Source of the DNA: an uncultured Aquimarina sp.
Lineage (GTDB): Bacteria; Bacteroidota; Bacteroidia; Flavobacteriales; Flavobacteriaceae
Assembly (NCBI GenBank): GCA_947498775.1
Contig: CANMLL010000013.1
Location: forward strand, 1-64,000
Length of the DNA stretch: 64,000 bases
Direction: 5' to 3'
The notes beneath the pieces were generated by a model. That model searched no databases. It saw only the letters and a program-made list of their open reading frames with translations, and was not told the DNA's origin. Position numbers and translations under genes: made by a program. This document shows positions 1-9,042 of this stretch, piece by piece (the first letter of the stretch is position 1; each line of letters starts with the position of its first letter).

Positions 1-1
1 T

Positions 2-73
2 GGCCCGTTCGTCTATCGGCTAGGACGCCAGGTTTTCATCCTGGTAAGAGGGGTTCGATTCCCCTACGGGCTA
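2..73 (+). tRNA. tRNA-Glu (anticodon TTC), copy 1
   Basis: This 72-nt gene folds as a standard cloverleaf. The acceptor arms GGCCCGT and ACGGGCT pair, with discriminator A at 73. The anticodon stem CCAGG/CCTGG holds loop TTTTCAT, so the anticodon is TTC and it reads Glu codons. The T arm carries GGTTCGATT. No CCA is encoded. It is identical to the next tRNA. The window begins one base before it, so further copies may lie upstream. Confidence 0.97.
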
Positions 74-141
74 CAAATAATAAAATTAATTGCAGATGTA
101 AAGTGAAAACTTTAAATTTGCAATCTTTGAAAAGAAAAAAT

Positions 142-213
142 GGCCCGTTCGTCTATCGGCTAGGACGCCAGGTTTTCATCCTGGTAAGAGGGGTTCGATT
201 CCCCTACGGGCTA
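142..213 (+). tRNA. tRNA-Glu (anticodon TTC), copy 2
   Basis: This is an exact copy of the tRNA at 2-73, and the single T before each copy is also identical. The 68-nt spacer between them is AT-rich and unrelated to the tRNA. No terminator is visible in the spacer, so the two are probably transcribed together, possibly with rpsT, which starts 34 nt downstream. Confidence 0.97.
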
Positions 214-247
214 CAAACAGTATAGTAAGAAATTTAATAGTAGAGAG

Positions 248-496
248 ATGGCAAATCATAAGTCAGCATTAAAAAGAATTAGAAGTAATGAGACAAAGCG
301 TCTTAGAAACAGGTATCAGCATAAAACTACACGTAATGCTATCAAAAAATTACGTGAAGCTGATAAGAAAGAAGCACAAACTTTGTTTCCAACTGTAGTT
401 TCTATGCTTGATAAGTTAGCAAAAAACAATGTTATTCATAAGAATAAGGCGGCTAACCTTAAGTCTCAATTAGCTAAGTACGTAGCTGCATTATAG
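248..496 (+). CDS. rpsT: 30S ribosomal protein S20
   Basis: The 82-residue basic helical protein opens MANHKSALKRIRSNETKR and carries the family pattern RNRYQHKTTRNAIKKL and HKNKAANLKSQL. S20 binds 16S rRNA in the body of the small subunit during early assembly. Length matches the family (about 80-90). It follows the tRNA-Glu pair and is closed by a hairpin at 520-550. Confidence 0.97.
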   Translation: MANHKSALKRIRSNETKRLRNRYQHKTTRNAIKKLREADKKEAQTLFPTVVSMLDKLAKNNVIHKNKAANLKSQLAKYVAAL

Positions 497-519
497 TAGC
501 ATAACGTTTACGATATTAT

Positions 520-552
520 AAGCTTTTCCACTAATATGGAAGAGCTTTTTTT
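520..552 (+). terminator. Rho-independent terminator after rpsT
   Basis: The arms AAGCTTTTCC (520-529) and GGAAGAGCTT (538-547) pair with one G-T wobble around an 8-nt loop and run straight into a T tract. This ends the tRNA/rpsT unit. It could also act on the convergent glycosyltransferase gene, but the opposite side lacks a strong T run. Confidence 0.8.
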
Positions 553-575
553 GTTTTTTAAGTTTTTAGAAGATA

Positions 576-1811
576 TTATTTGTTTTTTTCTTCAATCCAT
601 CTAGACATGAATTCTGTACTTCTTAAAGTGTGGAATTGAAGCATGCTACCGATAAAGTTTTTTGAACGATGTTCTTTTAAATTATTTTGAAGTTGAATAA
701 TTTTTTCAATTAAGGAAAAAGAGAACTTGCTTTTTTGAAAACGTGTGTTGATGATTTCTATTCCGTTTTGTTGTGATTGTTGCCAGAGGTTTTTATTAGC
801 ATATAATTTTACGGCTGCTTTGGCAAAGTTTGAGGGATCGTCGGTTACAAAACCATTCCAATCCGAATCTTCATCGAGCATACCTTCAGAGCCAATAGAA
901 GTAGTAACGCTTGGTGTGCCGCATAGCATAGCTTCTGCAAGTTTTCCTTTGATTCCTGCGCCAAATCGCAAAGGAGCCAGACAGACGCGAGCTTTTTTCA
1001 TAACTTCTTGAGCGTCTTTTGCCCAACCGTTAACAAGAAATCCATCTTTTTGATTATGTAGTTGCATGGCTTTGGGTGGGGGGTATGCTCCATAAATATG
1101 TAATTCTGCATCAGGTACTTCTTTTTTTATTAAAGGCCAGATAGTTTCTTTGAGAAATAAAATACTGTTCCAATTTGGCTCATGACGGAAATTTCCTATT
1201 GTGATAAAATGATTTCTTTCTTCATATCTAAGCCATTCGTTTTTGGTTTCAGAGGTGATGGGGTCTAATAGGAAAGGTAGATAGTGTATAAGGTCTTTTG
1301 GGATTCTAAAAGTTTCTTTCAATAGCTTCATTTCAAAATCAGAAATAATTAATGAAAGGTCAGAACGATAAATACTTGCAATTTCTCTTTTTGTGAAATC
1401 ACTTTCCAAAAGATCTTGTATTTTAAATTCGTGATTGTTTTTAAAAGATTCTTGTCTTGTTTTTCTAAGACTATGTAGATCCTCGGTGTTTAAGATTTTA
1501 ATGGCATTTGGGCAATGCTTTGTAACCCTCCATCCAAACTGTTCTTCGATAATAAATCGATCAAACAGCACGATGTTGGGCTGTAATTTCTTAATAAACT
1601 CATCAAAATTAGAGTTGTTGATTTCAATTTTGACTCTTGAGATCTTTAAATCATCAAAATCTATCATGTGTACGCTATCTACTGCAGGACTTGCAAAAGT
1701 AACTTTCCAGTTTTGAGATGAAAACAATGTTATAAGCCCCAGCATTCTGCTTCCTGCAGCTGAAGAATTTGGTTCTGGCCAAACAACGCCTATAATTAAG
1801 ATATGATTCAT
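576..1811 (-). CDS. Family 4-like (GT-B) glycosyltransferase
   Basis: The 411-residue protein has a short N-terminal Rossmann half (MNHILIIGVVWPEPNSSAAG) and a C-terminal Glycos_transf_1-type half with the donor-site pattern GAGIKGKLAEAMLCGTPSV about residues 285-305, followed by GSEGM. It should be a cytosolic retaining glycosyltransferase adding a sugar to a glycan or lipid. The substrate cannot be told from sequence. It stands alone: a strong hairpin at 1837-1858 separates it from the gene upstream on the same strand, and no polysaccharide cluster surrounds it. Confidence 0.8.
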   Translation of the reverse strand: MNHILIIGVVWPEPNSSAAGSRMLGLITLFSSQNWKVTFASPAVDSVHMIDFDDLKISRVKIEINNSNFDEFIKKLQPNIVLFDRFIIEEQFGWRVTKHCPNAIKILNTEDLHSLRKTRQESFKNNHEFKIQDLLESDFTKREIASIYRSDLSLIISDFEMKLLKETFRIPKDLIHYLPFLLDPITSETKNEWLRYEERNHFITIGNFRHEPNWNSILFLKETIWPLIKKEVPDAELHIYGAYPPPKAMQLHNQKDGFLVNGWAKDAQEVMKKARVCLAPLRFGAGIKGKLAEAMLCGTPSVTTSIGSEGMLDEDSDWNGFVTDDPSNFAKAAVKLYANKNLWQQSQQNGIEIINTRFQKSKFSFSLIEKIIQLQNNLKEHRSKNFIGSMLQFHTLRSTEFMSRWIEEKNK

Positions 1812-1831
1812 TGCAGGTTTGATTAAGAATC

Positions 1832-1858
1832 AAAAAAGCCTCAGGTTTAACTGAGGCT
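1832..1858 (-). terminator. Terminator of the Nif3/COG1579 operon
   Basis: The perfect 8-bp stem AGCCTCAG/CTGAGGCT with a 6-nt loop is followed, on the minus strand, by a run of six T. It lies just past the COG1579 gene stop and before the glycosyltransferase start, so the glycosyltransferase is probably a separate unit. Confidence 0.85.
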
Positions 1859-1882
1859 GTATAGTATTTAGATTAGTTTTTG

Positions 1883-2659
1883 CTATAGTTTAGCAAAAAG
1901 TGCTTCCATTTTTTCTTTTTCTTCTTTGGCAAGTTCTTGATCTACCAAAATTCTACCACTGTGCTCATCAGTAATGATCTTTTTACGTGAGGCAATTTCC
2001 ATCTGCACTTGTGGCGGGATTGTAAAGAAAGATCCTCCAGATGCACCACGTTCTATGGGTACTACCGCAAGGCCATTTTTTACATTATTTCTGATTCTCT
2101 TATAGGCATTAACTAAACGATCCTCAATTTCTTTTTGATAGTCTTCAGACTTTGCCAGTAATGCTTGTTCTTCTTTTTCAGTTTCAGCCAAAATAGCGTC
2201 AAGCTCTCCTTTTTTATGGGATAAGTGTTCGTCTCGCTCTCCAAGCTTTTCTTTTGTTTGCGTAATGATCTCGTTTTTTTGAACGATCTGAGCTTTGTGT
2301 TCTTTGATATGTTTTTCTGCCAATTGAATCTCTAATTCTTGAAACTCAATCTCTTTGCTTAAAGAGTTGTACTCACGATTGTTACGAACATTTTTTTGTT
2401 GTTCTCCGTATTTTTTGATTAGTGTTTTAGCTTCTTCAATAAGATTTTTCTTGCTTTTGATGCCATCATCAATAGTTTCAAGATCGTTATTTAGCTTTTC
2501 TAATCTTTTATTTAATCCTGCTACTTCGTCTTCAAGATCTTCAACTTCTAGTGGTAGCTCTCCACGAACGTTTCTAATCTCATCAACTCTAGAGTCAATT
2601 AATTGCAAATCATACAATGCTCTTAATTTTTTCTCAACAGTAACTTCTTTCTTTGCCAT
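1883..2659 (-). CDS. COG1579-family coiled-coil protein with degenerate zinc ribbon
   Basis: This 258-residue protein has a long coiled coil (about residues 5-185, rich in K, E and L) and then the family C-terminal segment GGSFFTIPPQVQMEIASRKK followed by SGRILVD. In the wider family (CT398-like, COG1579) this segment is a C4 zinc ribbon with two CxxC knuckles around IPPQ and GRIL. Here all the cysteines are missing (GASGGS, DEHSG), so metal binding is unlikely. Function in the family is poorly known. It starts 3 nt after the Nif3 stop, so the two are surely one operon. Confidence 0.8.
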   Translation of the reverse strand: MAKKEVTVEKKLRALYDLQLIDSRVDEIRNVRGELPLEVEDLEDEVAGLNKRLEKLNNDLETIDDGIKSKKNLIEEAKTLIKKYGEQQKNVRNNREYNSLSKEIEFQELEIQLAEKHIKEHKAQIVQKNEIITQTKEKLGERDEHLSHKKGELDAILAETEKEEQALLAKSEDYQKEIEDRLVNAYKRIRNNVKNGLAVVPIERGASGGSFFTIPPQVQMEIASRKKIITDEHSGRILVDQELAKEEKEKMEALFAKL

Positions 2660-2662
2660 ATT

Positions 2663-3757
2663 TTAAAAATATTGAATGGGATTGGTGTTTTTATCCGATA
2701 AAATGATTGCAAAATTACTGATTTTTTTTCTAAGATAGCCAACAATTAGATTTTTTGTGTATTGCTCACTTTCATAATGACCAATATCTGCAAGTATGAG
2801 CTTTTGTTCGGCTTCATAAAACTGATGATATTTTAAATCTGCTGTAATAAAAATATCGGCACCAGCCCATTGTGCATTTTTGATAGCAAAACTACCGCTA
2901 CCGCCTAGAACGGCTACTTTTTTGATAGGTTTTCCTAATAACTCAGAATGGCGTATGCATCCGGTTTTAAAAACTTCTTTTATGCGTTTAAGAAATTCTA
3001 ATTCGCTAGCAGATTCTGGTAATTCTCCAATCATGCCTATGCCTATATCCTGGTTATTATTCTCTAAGGTAAGGATCTCGTAGGCCACTTCTTCGTAAGA
3101 ATGGTTTTCAAAAAGTGCTTTTAAGATATTTTTTTCTTTATGTTTTGGATAGGTAATCTGAATTTGAGTTTCTTTTTCGTGGTGTGTTTTTCCTATTTCG
3201 CCAATTGAGGGATTAGCATTTTCTGAAGCTCTAAAAGTGCCTGTTCCTTCAGAAGAGAAACTACAATTGTCATAGTTGCCTATGGTTCCTGCTCCAGCTT
3301 CAAAAAGTTTTGATCGCAGTATTTCTGCTTCTGAAACTGGAGCAAAGGTGGTAAGCTTTTTTATGTTACCGCTTTGCGGAATTAGGATTTTACGATTAAT
3401 TAGACCTAATTGTTCGCACATCATATAGTTTACCCCTCTCAAAGCATTATCAAGAGCAGTATGAATCGCAAAAATGGCAATATCGTTTTTAATAGCTTTC
3501 ATGACTACCCGTTCTACATAAGTATTGCCATTAAACTTTTTTATGCCTTTAAATAGGACTGGATGAAAACTTACGATAAGGTTGCAATTGTTTTCGATAG
3601 CTTCATCGACTATAATTTCTAAAGTATCCAGAGTGACCAAAATTCCGGTCAATTGGATGCAAGGGTCTCCAACCAGTAAGCCAACATTATCAAAATTTTC
3701 GGCATAGTCCGTTGGAGCCAAAGCTTCAAGGTGTTGTATAACCTCTTTAATTTGCAT
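2663..3757 (-). CDS. Nif3-like dinuclear metal-centre hexamer protein
   Basis: The 364-residue protein matches the Nif3/YbgI family (DUF34, formerly 'GTP cyclohydrolase I type 2'). The N-terminal half has APTDYAENFDNVGLLVGD and SFHPVLFKGIK (metal-ligand His), and the C-terminal half has VAVLGGSGSFAIKNA, TADLKYHQF and DIGHYESE. The extra length over E. coli YbgI (about 247) fits the inserted PII-like domain, about residues 130-230. The role in the cell is not settled. It is operonic with the COG1579 protein, a pairing common in Bacteroidota. Confidence 0.9.
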   Translation of the reverse strand: MQIKEVIQHLEALAPTDYAENFDNVGLLVGDPCIQLTGILVTLDTLEIIVDEAIENNCNLIVSFHPVLFKGIKKFNGNTYVERVVMKAIKNDIAIFAIHTALDNALRGVNYMMCEQLGLINRKILIPQSGNIKKLTTFAPVSEAEILRSKLFEAGAGTIGNYDNCSFSSEGTGTFRASENANPSIGEIGKTHHEKETQIQITYPKHKEKNILKALFENHSYEEVAYEILTLENNNQDIGIGMIGELPESASELEFLKRIKEVFKTGCIRHSELLGKPIKKVAVLGGSGSFAIKNAQWAGADIFITADLKYHQFYEAEQKLILADIGHYESEQYTKNLIVGYLRKKISNFAIILSDKNTNPIQYF

Positions 3758-3824
3758 TGTTCTTAGTTTTTGAGTAAAAAATGAATGTAAAAAAACTTTT
3801 TGGGATAATCAAAGTTACGTTTTA

Positions 3825-3832
3825 TACTTTTG
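3825..3832 (+). promoter_or_regulatory. Putative -7 promoter box (TAnnTTTG) of lpxK
   Basis: TACTTTTG matches the Bacteroidota -7 consensus exactly and ends 5 nt before the ATG at 3838. A TTG at 3800-3802 could be the -33 element, at a longish 22-nt spacing. If used, the transcript starts almost at the ATG, giving a very short or absent leader. It also rules out the longer reading frame from 3781 as the real protein start. Confidence 0.55.
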
Positions 3833-3837
3833 TGATC

Positions 3838-4854
3838 ATGAATTTATTGCGAAAGATACTTTTTCCTGTTGTTCCAATATATTATTTGGTGACCTGGGTG
3901 CGGAACAAAATGTATGATTTGGGAATAAAAGAATCTACAAACTATAATTTTCCTTTGATTGCTGTTGGAAACCTAAGTGTAGGAGGTACAGGAAAGTCAC
4001 CAATGGTAGAATACCTAATTAAATTACTTAAGAGTGAAGGGAAGTTAGCAACTCTTAGCAGAGGATATAAAAGAAAAACTAAAGGTTTTCAGTTAGTTCA
4101 ATCCACTTCAACTGCAAAAGAGGTAGGAGATGAACCTCTTCAATTTAAAACTAAATTTCCTGATATTCTTGTTGGTGTAGATGGTAATCGACGTAATGGG
4201 ATTGATAATCTCCGGTCATTAACTCCTCAACCAAATATTATAGTTCTTGATGATGCCTATCAGCACAGAAAAGTTAATGCAGGGTTTTATATTTTGCTTA
4301 CCGCCTATTACGATCTATATTGTGATGATATTTTATTGCCTACTGGTAATTTGAGAGAACCTAGAAAAGGGGCGGATCGTGCAGATATCATTGTTGTTAC
4401 TAAATGTCCAAAGAATATTTCTTCTGAAGAAAAAGAAAGGATCAGTAAAAAGTTAAAGATAAAGCGAAACCAATCTTTGTTTTTTACCACTATTGATTAT
4501 GGGAAAGAGGTTGTAGGAGCTTCTGATGTAAAGCCTATAGATTCATTTAAAGAACAGTCTTTTACATTGGTGACGGGAATTGCGAATCCAAAGACATTAG
4601 TAGAACAGTATCAATCTATGGGGTTGAAATTTGATCATCTTAGTTTTGGTGATCACCATGATTTCTCTAATAAGGAGATCGATGAATTAAGGAACCATAA
4701 ATGTATTATTACCACAGAAAAAGATTATATGCGTTTAAGTTCGAATCTTTTAATGAAAAATTTATGGTACCAACCTATAGAAATGAGCTTTGTTCAAGAT
4801 GAAAACTCTTTTAATAATAAGATTCTTGAATACATAAAAAATGAGGTCAATTAG
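3838..4854 (+). CDS. lpxK: Tetraacyldisaccharide 4'-kinase (lipid A synthesis)
   Basis: LpxK phosphorylates the 4' position of the lipid A disaccharide at the inner membrane. The protein has an N-terminal hydrophobic segment (MNLLRKILFPVVPIYYLVTW), a Walker A loop GNLSVGGTGKSP about residues 43-54, then VLDDAYQHRKV and VTGIANP typical of the family. I start it at ATG 3838 (338 residues) and not at the in-frame ATG 3781, because family members begin at the hydrophobic helix and a promoter box lies between the two. The gene is divergent from Nif3 and convergent with the kinase gene. Confidence 0.92.
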   Translation: MNLLRKILFPVVPIYYLVTWVRNKMYDLGIKESTNYNFPLIAVGNLSVGGTGKSPMVEYLIKLLKSEGKLATLSRGYKRKTKGFQLVQSTSTAKEVGDEPLQFKTKFPDILVGVDGNRRNGIDNLRSLTPQPNIIVLDDAYQHRKVNAGFYILLTAYYDLYCDDILLPTGNLREPRKGADRADIIVVTKCPKNISSEEKERISKKLKIKRNQSLFFTTIDYGKEVVGASDVKPIDSFKEQSFTLVTGIANPKTLVEQYQSMGLKFDHLSFGDHHDFSNKEIDELRNHKCIITTEKDYMRLSSNLLMKNLWYQPIEMSFVQDENSFNNKILEYIKNEVN

Positions 4855-4879
4855 TCTTTTCAATAGTTAAACCAAAATA

Positions 4880-7105
4880 CTAGGATGTAGTTTGTTTTTT
4901 TGCCAGCGCTTTATGAAGTTTTGTAAAAAACTCTTCTGTTTTATATGGTTTAGGAATAATATCATTAAACCCATTGTCATAAAACTCATCTAGATTGTCA
5001 TCGAGTGTAACGGCAGTTAGTGCTATAATAGGTATTTCTTTATCAAACTCTCTTATTTGTTTGGTGGCTTCTATACCGCTAATTCCGGGCATGTGGATAT
5101 CCATAAGGATTAGATCAAAGGAGCTTTCTCGGGCTTTATTAACCGCGATGTCTCCATTATCAGCAACATCACACTTTATTTTGCTTTTTTCTAAAATTTT
5201 TCTTGTGATTAATTGATTGATCTTATTATCCTCTACTATCAATATATGTTTGTCAACCAATGTATTATAATCTATCTTTTTTGACTCTTCGAGGTAATCG
5301 GTACTTTTATCTTCATAGATTTCGAATTTAAGATCAAATAAGAACCTTGAGCCTTTACCTAATTTACTTTCTAATTTTATCTCACTACCCATGAGAGATA
5401 AAAGATTTTTTACAATAGAGAGTCCTAATCCTGTGCCTCCAAATTTTCTGTTAATTTGCACAGAACCTTGTGTAAAATTTTCAAAAATAGTTTGTTGCTT
5501 CTTTTCTGAAATACCAACACCATTATCCTCTATTTCAAAATTGAGCACTATTTTATTTTCAATTCTGCTTATTGGTTTTACTCGTATCGAGATAACTCCA
5601 TTTTGGGTAAATTTAATAGAATTACCAATAAGGTTGATCAGAATTTGAGATACCTTTAAAGGGTCACCCTTAAGTTTGGCAGGTATAGAATCATCAAAAT
5701 CATAGCGTAGTTTATTATTTCTATCCTTTGCAGATTTACCTAGTGCAATTAGTACATCGTTAATTCTTTTCTTTAGATTAAAGGAGGTGCTCTCTAACTC
5801 TACCTTGTTGGCTTCTAGTTTATTAAGATCTAAAATATTATTGATTAAAGATAGAAGGTATTCTCCAGAGAATTTAAGAGAATTTAGATGTTCTTTTTGG
5901 TTGGGAGTTGGACTTTCTTCAAGTAAAAGATGAGTAAGGCCTGTTACAGCATACAACGGAGTTCTTAACTCATGTGTTATGGTGGACAAAAATTGAACTT
6001 TGGCCTCACTGGCTCTTTCTGCACTTTCCTTTGCTAAAATAAGCTCTGTATTTTTGTTTTGCAATAATTCATTTGCTCGTGCTCTTAAGTTATTATTTTT
6101 GTATAACGAAAGAGTCAATAATGATAATATGGTGATTAGTGCAATACTTAATATGGTAGTAAGTCGTCCTAATTTTAATGATCTAAGTTGTTGAATATTT
6201 TCTTCAGTAAGTTCTTCGATTAATACATTGTTTTCATCAAGATTGAGTTTAGCACCGGCTTCTTGTGCAATTATTTCTTTATTTATATTAAATAAAGAGT
6301 CTTTGATTCTTTGATGAATTTTAAGATTATCTAAAGCAGTTGGATAATCCTGTTTGTGCTCATATATTTTACTATAAATGCGATAACATTCTGAGCGTAT
6401 TTCAGCGTAGCCCATTTCTTTACCAATTTGCATTGCCAGGTCATTGGTGCTTTTTGCTTGATCAGTCTTATCTAAGGACAATTGTGCTTTTGCTTTATTT
6501 GTATAAAGTTTAGCTTTGTGGTAAGATTGATCATGAGAATTAATAATAGGCAAACCGCTATTAAAATGTTTTATAGCTAATTTTGGTTGATTTTGCGCAA
6601 GAGCCAAAAGACCAAGATTTAGTTTTACTGTACCTTCAAAACCTTTTAGATCTTTCTTTTTTGTAAGAATCAAAGCATCTTTTAAAACTTCTTGGGCGGT
6701 TTTGTACTTTTTTAGTTTGGTTGCTATAGATCCATATATAATATAGGAGTGAGCGAGCATAGACTCATTGTCCTCTTTACTCTGAATCTCGATAGCATCA
6801 AGAACTAATTCTTCTGCTTTTTTAAGATCTCCCAGTTCTCGATAAAGTTTCGCAAGTACCATGTTGGTTTTTGCCCGGTAAGATACATCCTGGTTTTGCA
6901 AAGCAATTTCTTTGGCTATGGTAGCGTTATAAAGTGCTTGTTCCAGTTTGGCTCGGTCTATGGATTGGGAGGCTTTAATTAAATAATTTTCAATAGAATC
7001 ATTTGTTTGATTGCTTTTTACAGTTTCCTCTTCCGACTGGGAATAAGTAAAAAAACAACAAACAAGTAAAAATATAGCTATAAACTGTTTAATTGGGGTT
7101 GGCAT
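4880..7105 (-). CDS. TPR-containing hybrid sensor histidine kinase/response regulator
   Basis: From ATG 7105 (741 residues, preceded by AGAGGAAAA) the order is: signal peptide (residues 1-22, ending FFTYSQ), TPR-like helical repeats about 45-280, a membrane helix about 315-335, HisKA with HELRTP (His 378), HATPase_c with the N box about 492-500 and GGTGLGLS, then a receiver domain with IVEDN and phospho-acceptor Asp 669 (LILMDIHMP). The TPR region would sit in the periplasm. The longer frame begins at TTG 7126 and is less likely. It lies 30 nt behind gapA and may be read through from lipA-gapA. Its signal is unknown. Confidence 0.9.
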   Translation of the reverse strand: MPTPIKQFIAIFLLVCCFFTYSQSEEETVKSNQTNDSIENYLIKASQSIDRAKLEQALYNATIAKEIALQNQDVSYRAKTNMVLAKLYRELGDLKKAEELVLDAIEIQSKEDNESMLAHSYIIYGSIATKLKKYKTAQEVLKDALILTKKKDLKGFEGTVKLNLGLLALAQNQPKLAIKHFNSGLPIINSHDQSYHKAKLYTNKAKAQLSLDKTDQAKSTNDLAMQIGKEMGYAEIRSECYRIYSKIYEHKQDYPTALDNLKIHQRIKDSLFNINKEIIAQEAGAKLNLDENNVLIEELTEENIQQLRSLKLGRLTTILSIALITILSLLTLSLYKNNNLRARANELLQNKNTELILAKESAERASEAKVQFLSTITHELRTPLYAVTGLTHLLLEESPTPNQKEHLNSLKFSGEYLLSLINNILDLNKLEANKVELESTSFNLKKRINDVLIALGKSAKDRNNKLRYDFDDSIPAKLKGDPLKVSQILINLIGNSIKFTQNGVISIRVKPISRIENKIVLNFEIEDNGVGISEKKQQTIFENFTQGSVQINRKFGGTGLGLSIVKNLLSLMGSEIKLESKLGKGSRFLFDLKFEIYEDKSTDYLEESKKIDYNTLVDKHILIVEDNKINQLITRKILEKSKIKCDVADNGDIAVNKARESSFDLILMDIHMPGISGIEATKQIREFDKEIPIIALTAVTLDDNLDEFYDNGFNDIIPKPYKTEEFFTKLHKALAKKQTTS

Positions 7106-7135
7106 TTTTCCTCTAAAAAATCTCAACTAAGATAG

Positions 7136-8140
7136 TTATTTCTTACAAATGTTAATAATTAAATCAATTATTCTGTTACTATAACCAATTTCGTTATCGT
7201 ACCATCCAATGATTTTGACCATTTTTCCGATGACTGATGTCATCAAAGAATCGAATACACAAGAATGAGAATTACCAAGAATATCAACAGATACTATAGG
7301 ATCCTCAGTATAATCAAGAATACCATTTAAGTAAGTTTCAGATGCATTTTTGAAAGCTTGGTTTATCGCATCAATAGAAGTTTCTTTTTTTACATTAAAT
7401 GTAATATCGGTTAGTGAACCATCAGGAACAGGAACTCTAATACCGCATCCGCCAATAACATTGCTTAACTCTGGAAAAACTTTGGTTAAAGCCTTTGCAG
7501 CACCTGTAGTCGTTGGAACTATGGATTGACTTGCCGCCCTAGCACGTCTTAAATCCCGATGTGGTTGATCATGTAAACTTTGATCTGTGGTATAACTATG
7601 TATAGTTGTGATATAGGCCTGCTCTATACCACATAAGTTATTAATCACCTTGATCATTGGTGCGGCATTGTTTGTGGTACAAGACGCATTAGAAATTATG
7701 GTTTCAGTACCGTCGAGAATATGATCATTTACCCCTAAAACAACCGTTTTTATAGTATCTTCTACAGCGGGAGCAGAAAGTATTACTTTTTTAGCGCCGG
7801 CTTTTAGGTGTTTTTCTGCCAGTACTTTGGTTTTAAATCTCCCGGTTGCTTCGATCACAATGTCTACTTCGTATTTTTTCCAATCACAGTATTCGGGATC
7901 TTTTTCATTGATTAGGGGGATTGCATGATCTTTTAAAATGATGTGATTTTTATCAAAGGAAACATCAAAAGGTAATACCCCATGAATACTGTCATATTTT
8001 AGTAAATGACTTAAGGTTCTGGAGTCGGCAAGGTCATTAATTGCTACAACTTGTATACTGGGATGAGCTATCAATAATCTAAAAAGGCTACGACCTATCC
8101 TTCCAAAACCATTGATGGCAATTCTTACCGGTGTATTCAT
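7136..8140 (-). CDS. gap: Type I glyceraldehyde-3-phosphate dehydrogenase
   Basis: The 334-residue enzyme oxidises glyceraldehyde 3-phosphate to 1,3-bisphosphoglycerate. It shows the NAD-binding motif NGFGRIGR (10-17), Asp 36 in VAINDLAD favouring NAD, the catalytic SNASCTTN with Cys 154, and HSYTTDQ with the partner His. In many homologs the catalytic loop reads CTTNCLAP; here it is CTTNNAAP, which leaves the catalytic Cys intact. The gene lies 29 nt after lipA on the same strand. Confidence 0.95.
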   Translation of the reverse strand: MNTPVRIAINGFGRIGRSLFRLLIAHPSIQVVAINDLADSRTLSHLLKYDSIHGVLPFDVSFDKNHIILKDHAIPLINEKDPEYCDWKKYEVDIVIEATGRFKTKVLAEKHLKAGAKKVILSAPAVEDTIKTVVLGVNDHILDGTETIISNASCTTNNAAPMIKVINNLCGIEQAYITTIHSYTTDQSLHDQPHRDLRRARAASQSIVPTTTGAAKALTKVFPELSNVIGGCGIRVPVPDGSLTDITFNVKKETSIDAINQAFKNASETYLNGILDYTEDPIVSVDILGNSHSCVFDSLMTSVIGKMVKIIGWYDNEIGYSNRIIDLIINICKK

Positions 8141-8169
8141 TAAATCTTCCTATATAAAATGTTTATGGA

Positions 8170-9042
8170 TTATGTTAGATGCTTTTGCGCCTTATACGAT
8201 GATCTTACCAAAGCACCACTTTCTACATGTCTGAACCCCATTTCTAACCCTATTTCTTCGTATTTTTTAAATTGATCAGGAGTGATAAATTCTTTTACAG
8301 GAAGATGTTTTTTACTGGGTTGCAGATATTGGCCTATAGTAACAATATCCAAATTTACTGCCCTAAGATCGGTAAGCGTTTGGATAACTTCTTCCTCTCT
8401 CTCACCCAGTCCCAGCATGATCCCACTTTTTGTACGTGCTATACCTTGATTCTTAAGATATTTAAGCACTTGTAGGCTCTGCTCATATTTGGCTTGTATA
8501 CGGACTTCTCGGGTTAATCTTTTTACGGTTTCCATATTGTGGGAAACTACTTCTGGCTTTACCGCAATAATCCTATCTATGTTCTTAGTTTTTCCTTGAA
8601 AGTCAGGAATAAGGGTCTCTAGTGTGGTTTCGGGATTCATTCTTCGAATCGCCTGAATAGTTTCAGACCAAATAATAGAACCGCCATCTGCAAGGTCATC
8701 TCTGTCTACCGATGTAATCACCGCATGTTTAATATTCATTATTTTGATAGAACGGGCAACTTTTTCAGGTTCTTCCCAATCCACAGTTTCGGGTCTTCCT
8801 GTTTTTACGCCACAAAATCCACAAGAGCGTGTGCAGATATTTCCAAGAATCATAAAAGTAGCTGTTCCTTCACTCCAGCACTCTCCCATATTGGGGCAAC
8901 TACCAGAGGTACAAATTGTATGCAGGTCATATTTGTCCACTAGACCTCGTAACTCTGTATATTTTTTACCAGTTGGGAGTTTCACCCTAAGCCATTTTGG
9001 TTTTCCTTTTGGAGGCGCTACGGTAGCAACATCATTGTTCAT
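8170..9042 (-). CDS. lipA: Lipoyl synthase (radical SAM)
   Basis: LipA inserts two sulfurs into protein-bound octanoyl chains to make lipoyl groups for the 2-oxoacid dehydrogenases. The 290-residue protein carries both cluster motifs: the auxiliary cluster Cys 44, 49, 55 (CTSGSCPNMGEC) and the radical SAM CxxxCxxC at Cys 70, 74, 77 (CTRSCGFC). The C-terminal RSSYKA supplies the conserved Ser ligand of the auxiliary cluster. It heads a probable operon with gap. Confidence 0.97.
   Translation of the reverse strand: MNNDVATVAPPKGKPKWLRVKLPTGKKYTELRGLVDKYDLHTICTSGSCPNMGECWSEGTATFMILGNICTRSCGFCGVKTGRPETVDWEEPEKVARSIKIMNIKHAVITSVDRDDLADGGSIIWSETIQAIRRMNPETTLETLIPDFQGKTKNIDRIIAVKPEVVSHNMETVKRLTREVRIQAKYEQSLQVLKYLKNQGIARTKSGIMLGLGEREEEVIQTLTDLRAVNLDIVTIGQYLQPSKKHLPVKEFITPDQFKKYEEIGLEMGFRHVESGALVRSSYKAQKHLT

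Noticed and set aside
1..213. tRNA-linked integration site
   Set aside because: The two tRNAs are full and identical, with no integrase or direct repeat of the 3' end elsewhere that I could see.
3781..3837. Longer N terminus of LpxK
   Set aside because: The segment holds the promoter box and is unlike the family start.
7106..7126. TTG start of the hybrid kinase
   Set aside because: ATG 7105 has AGAGGAAAA in front and begins the signal peptide directly.
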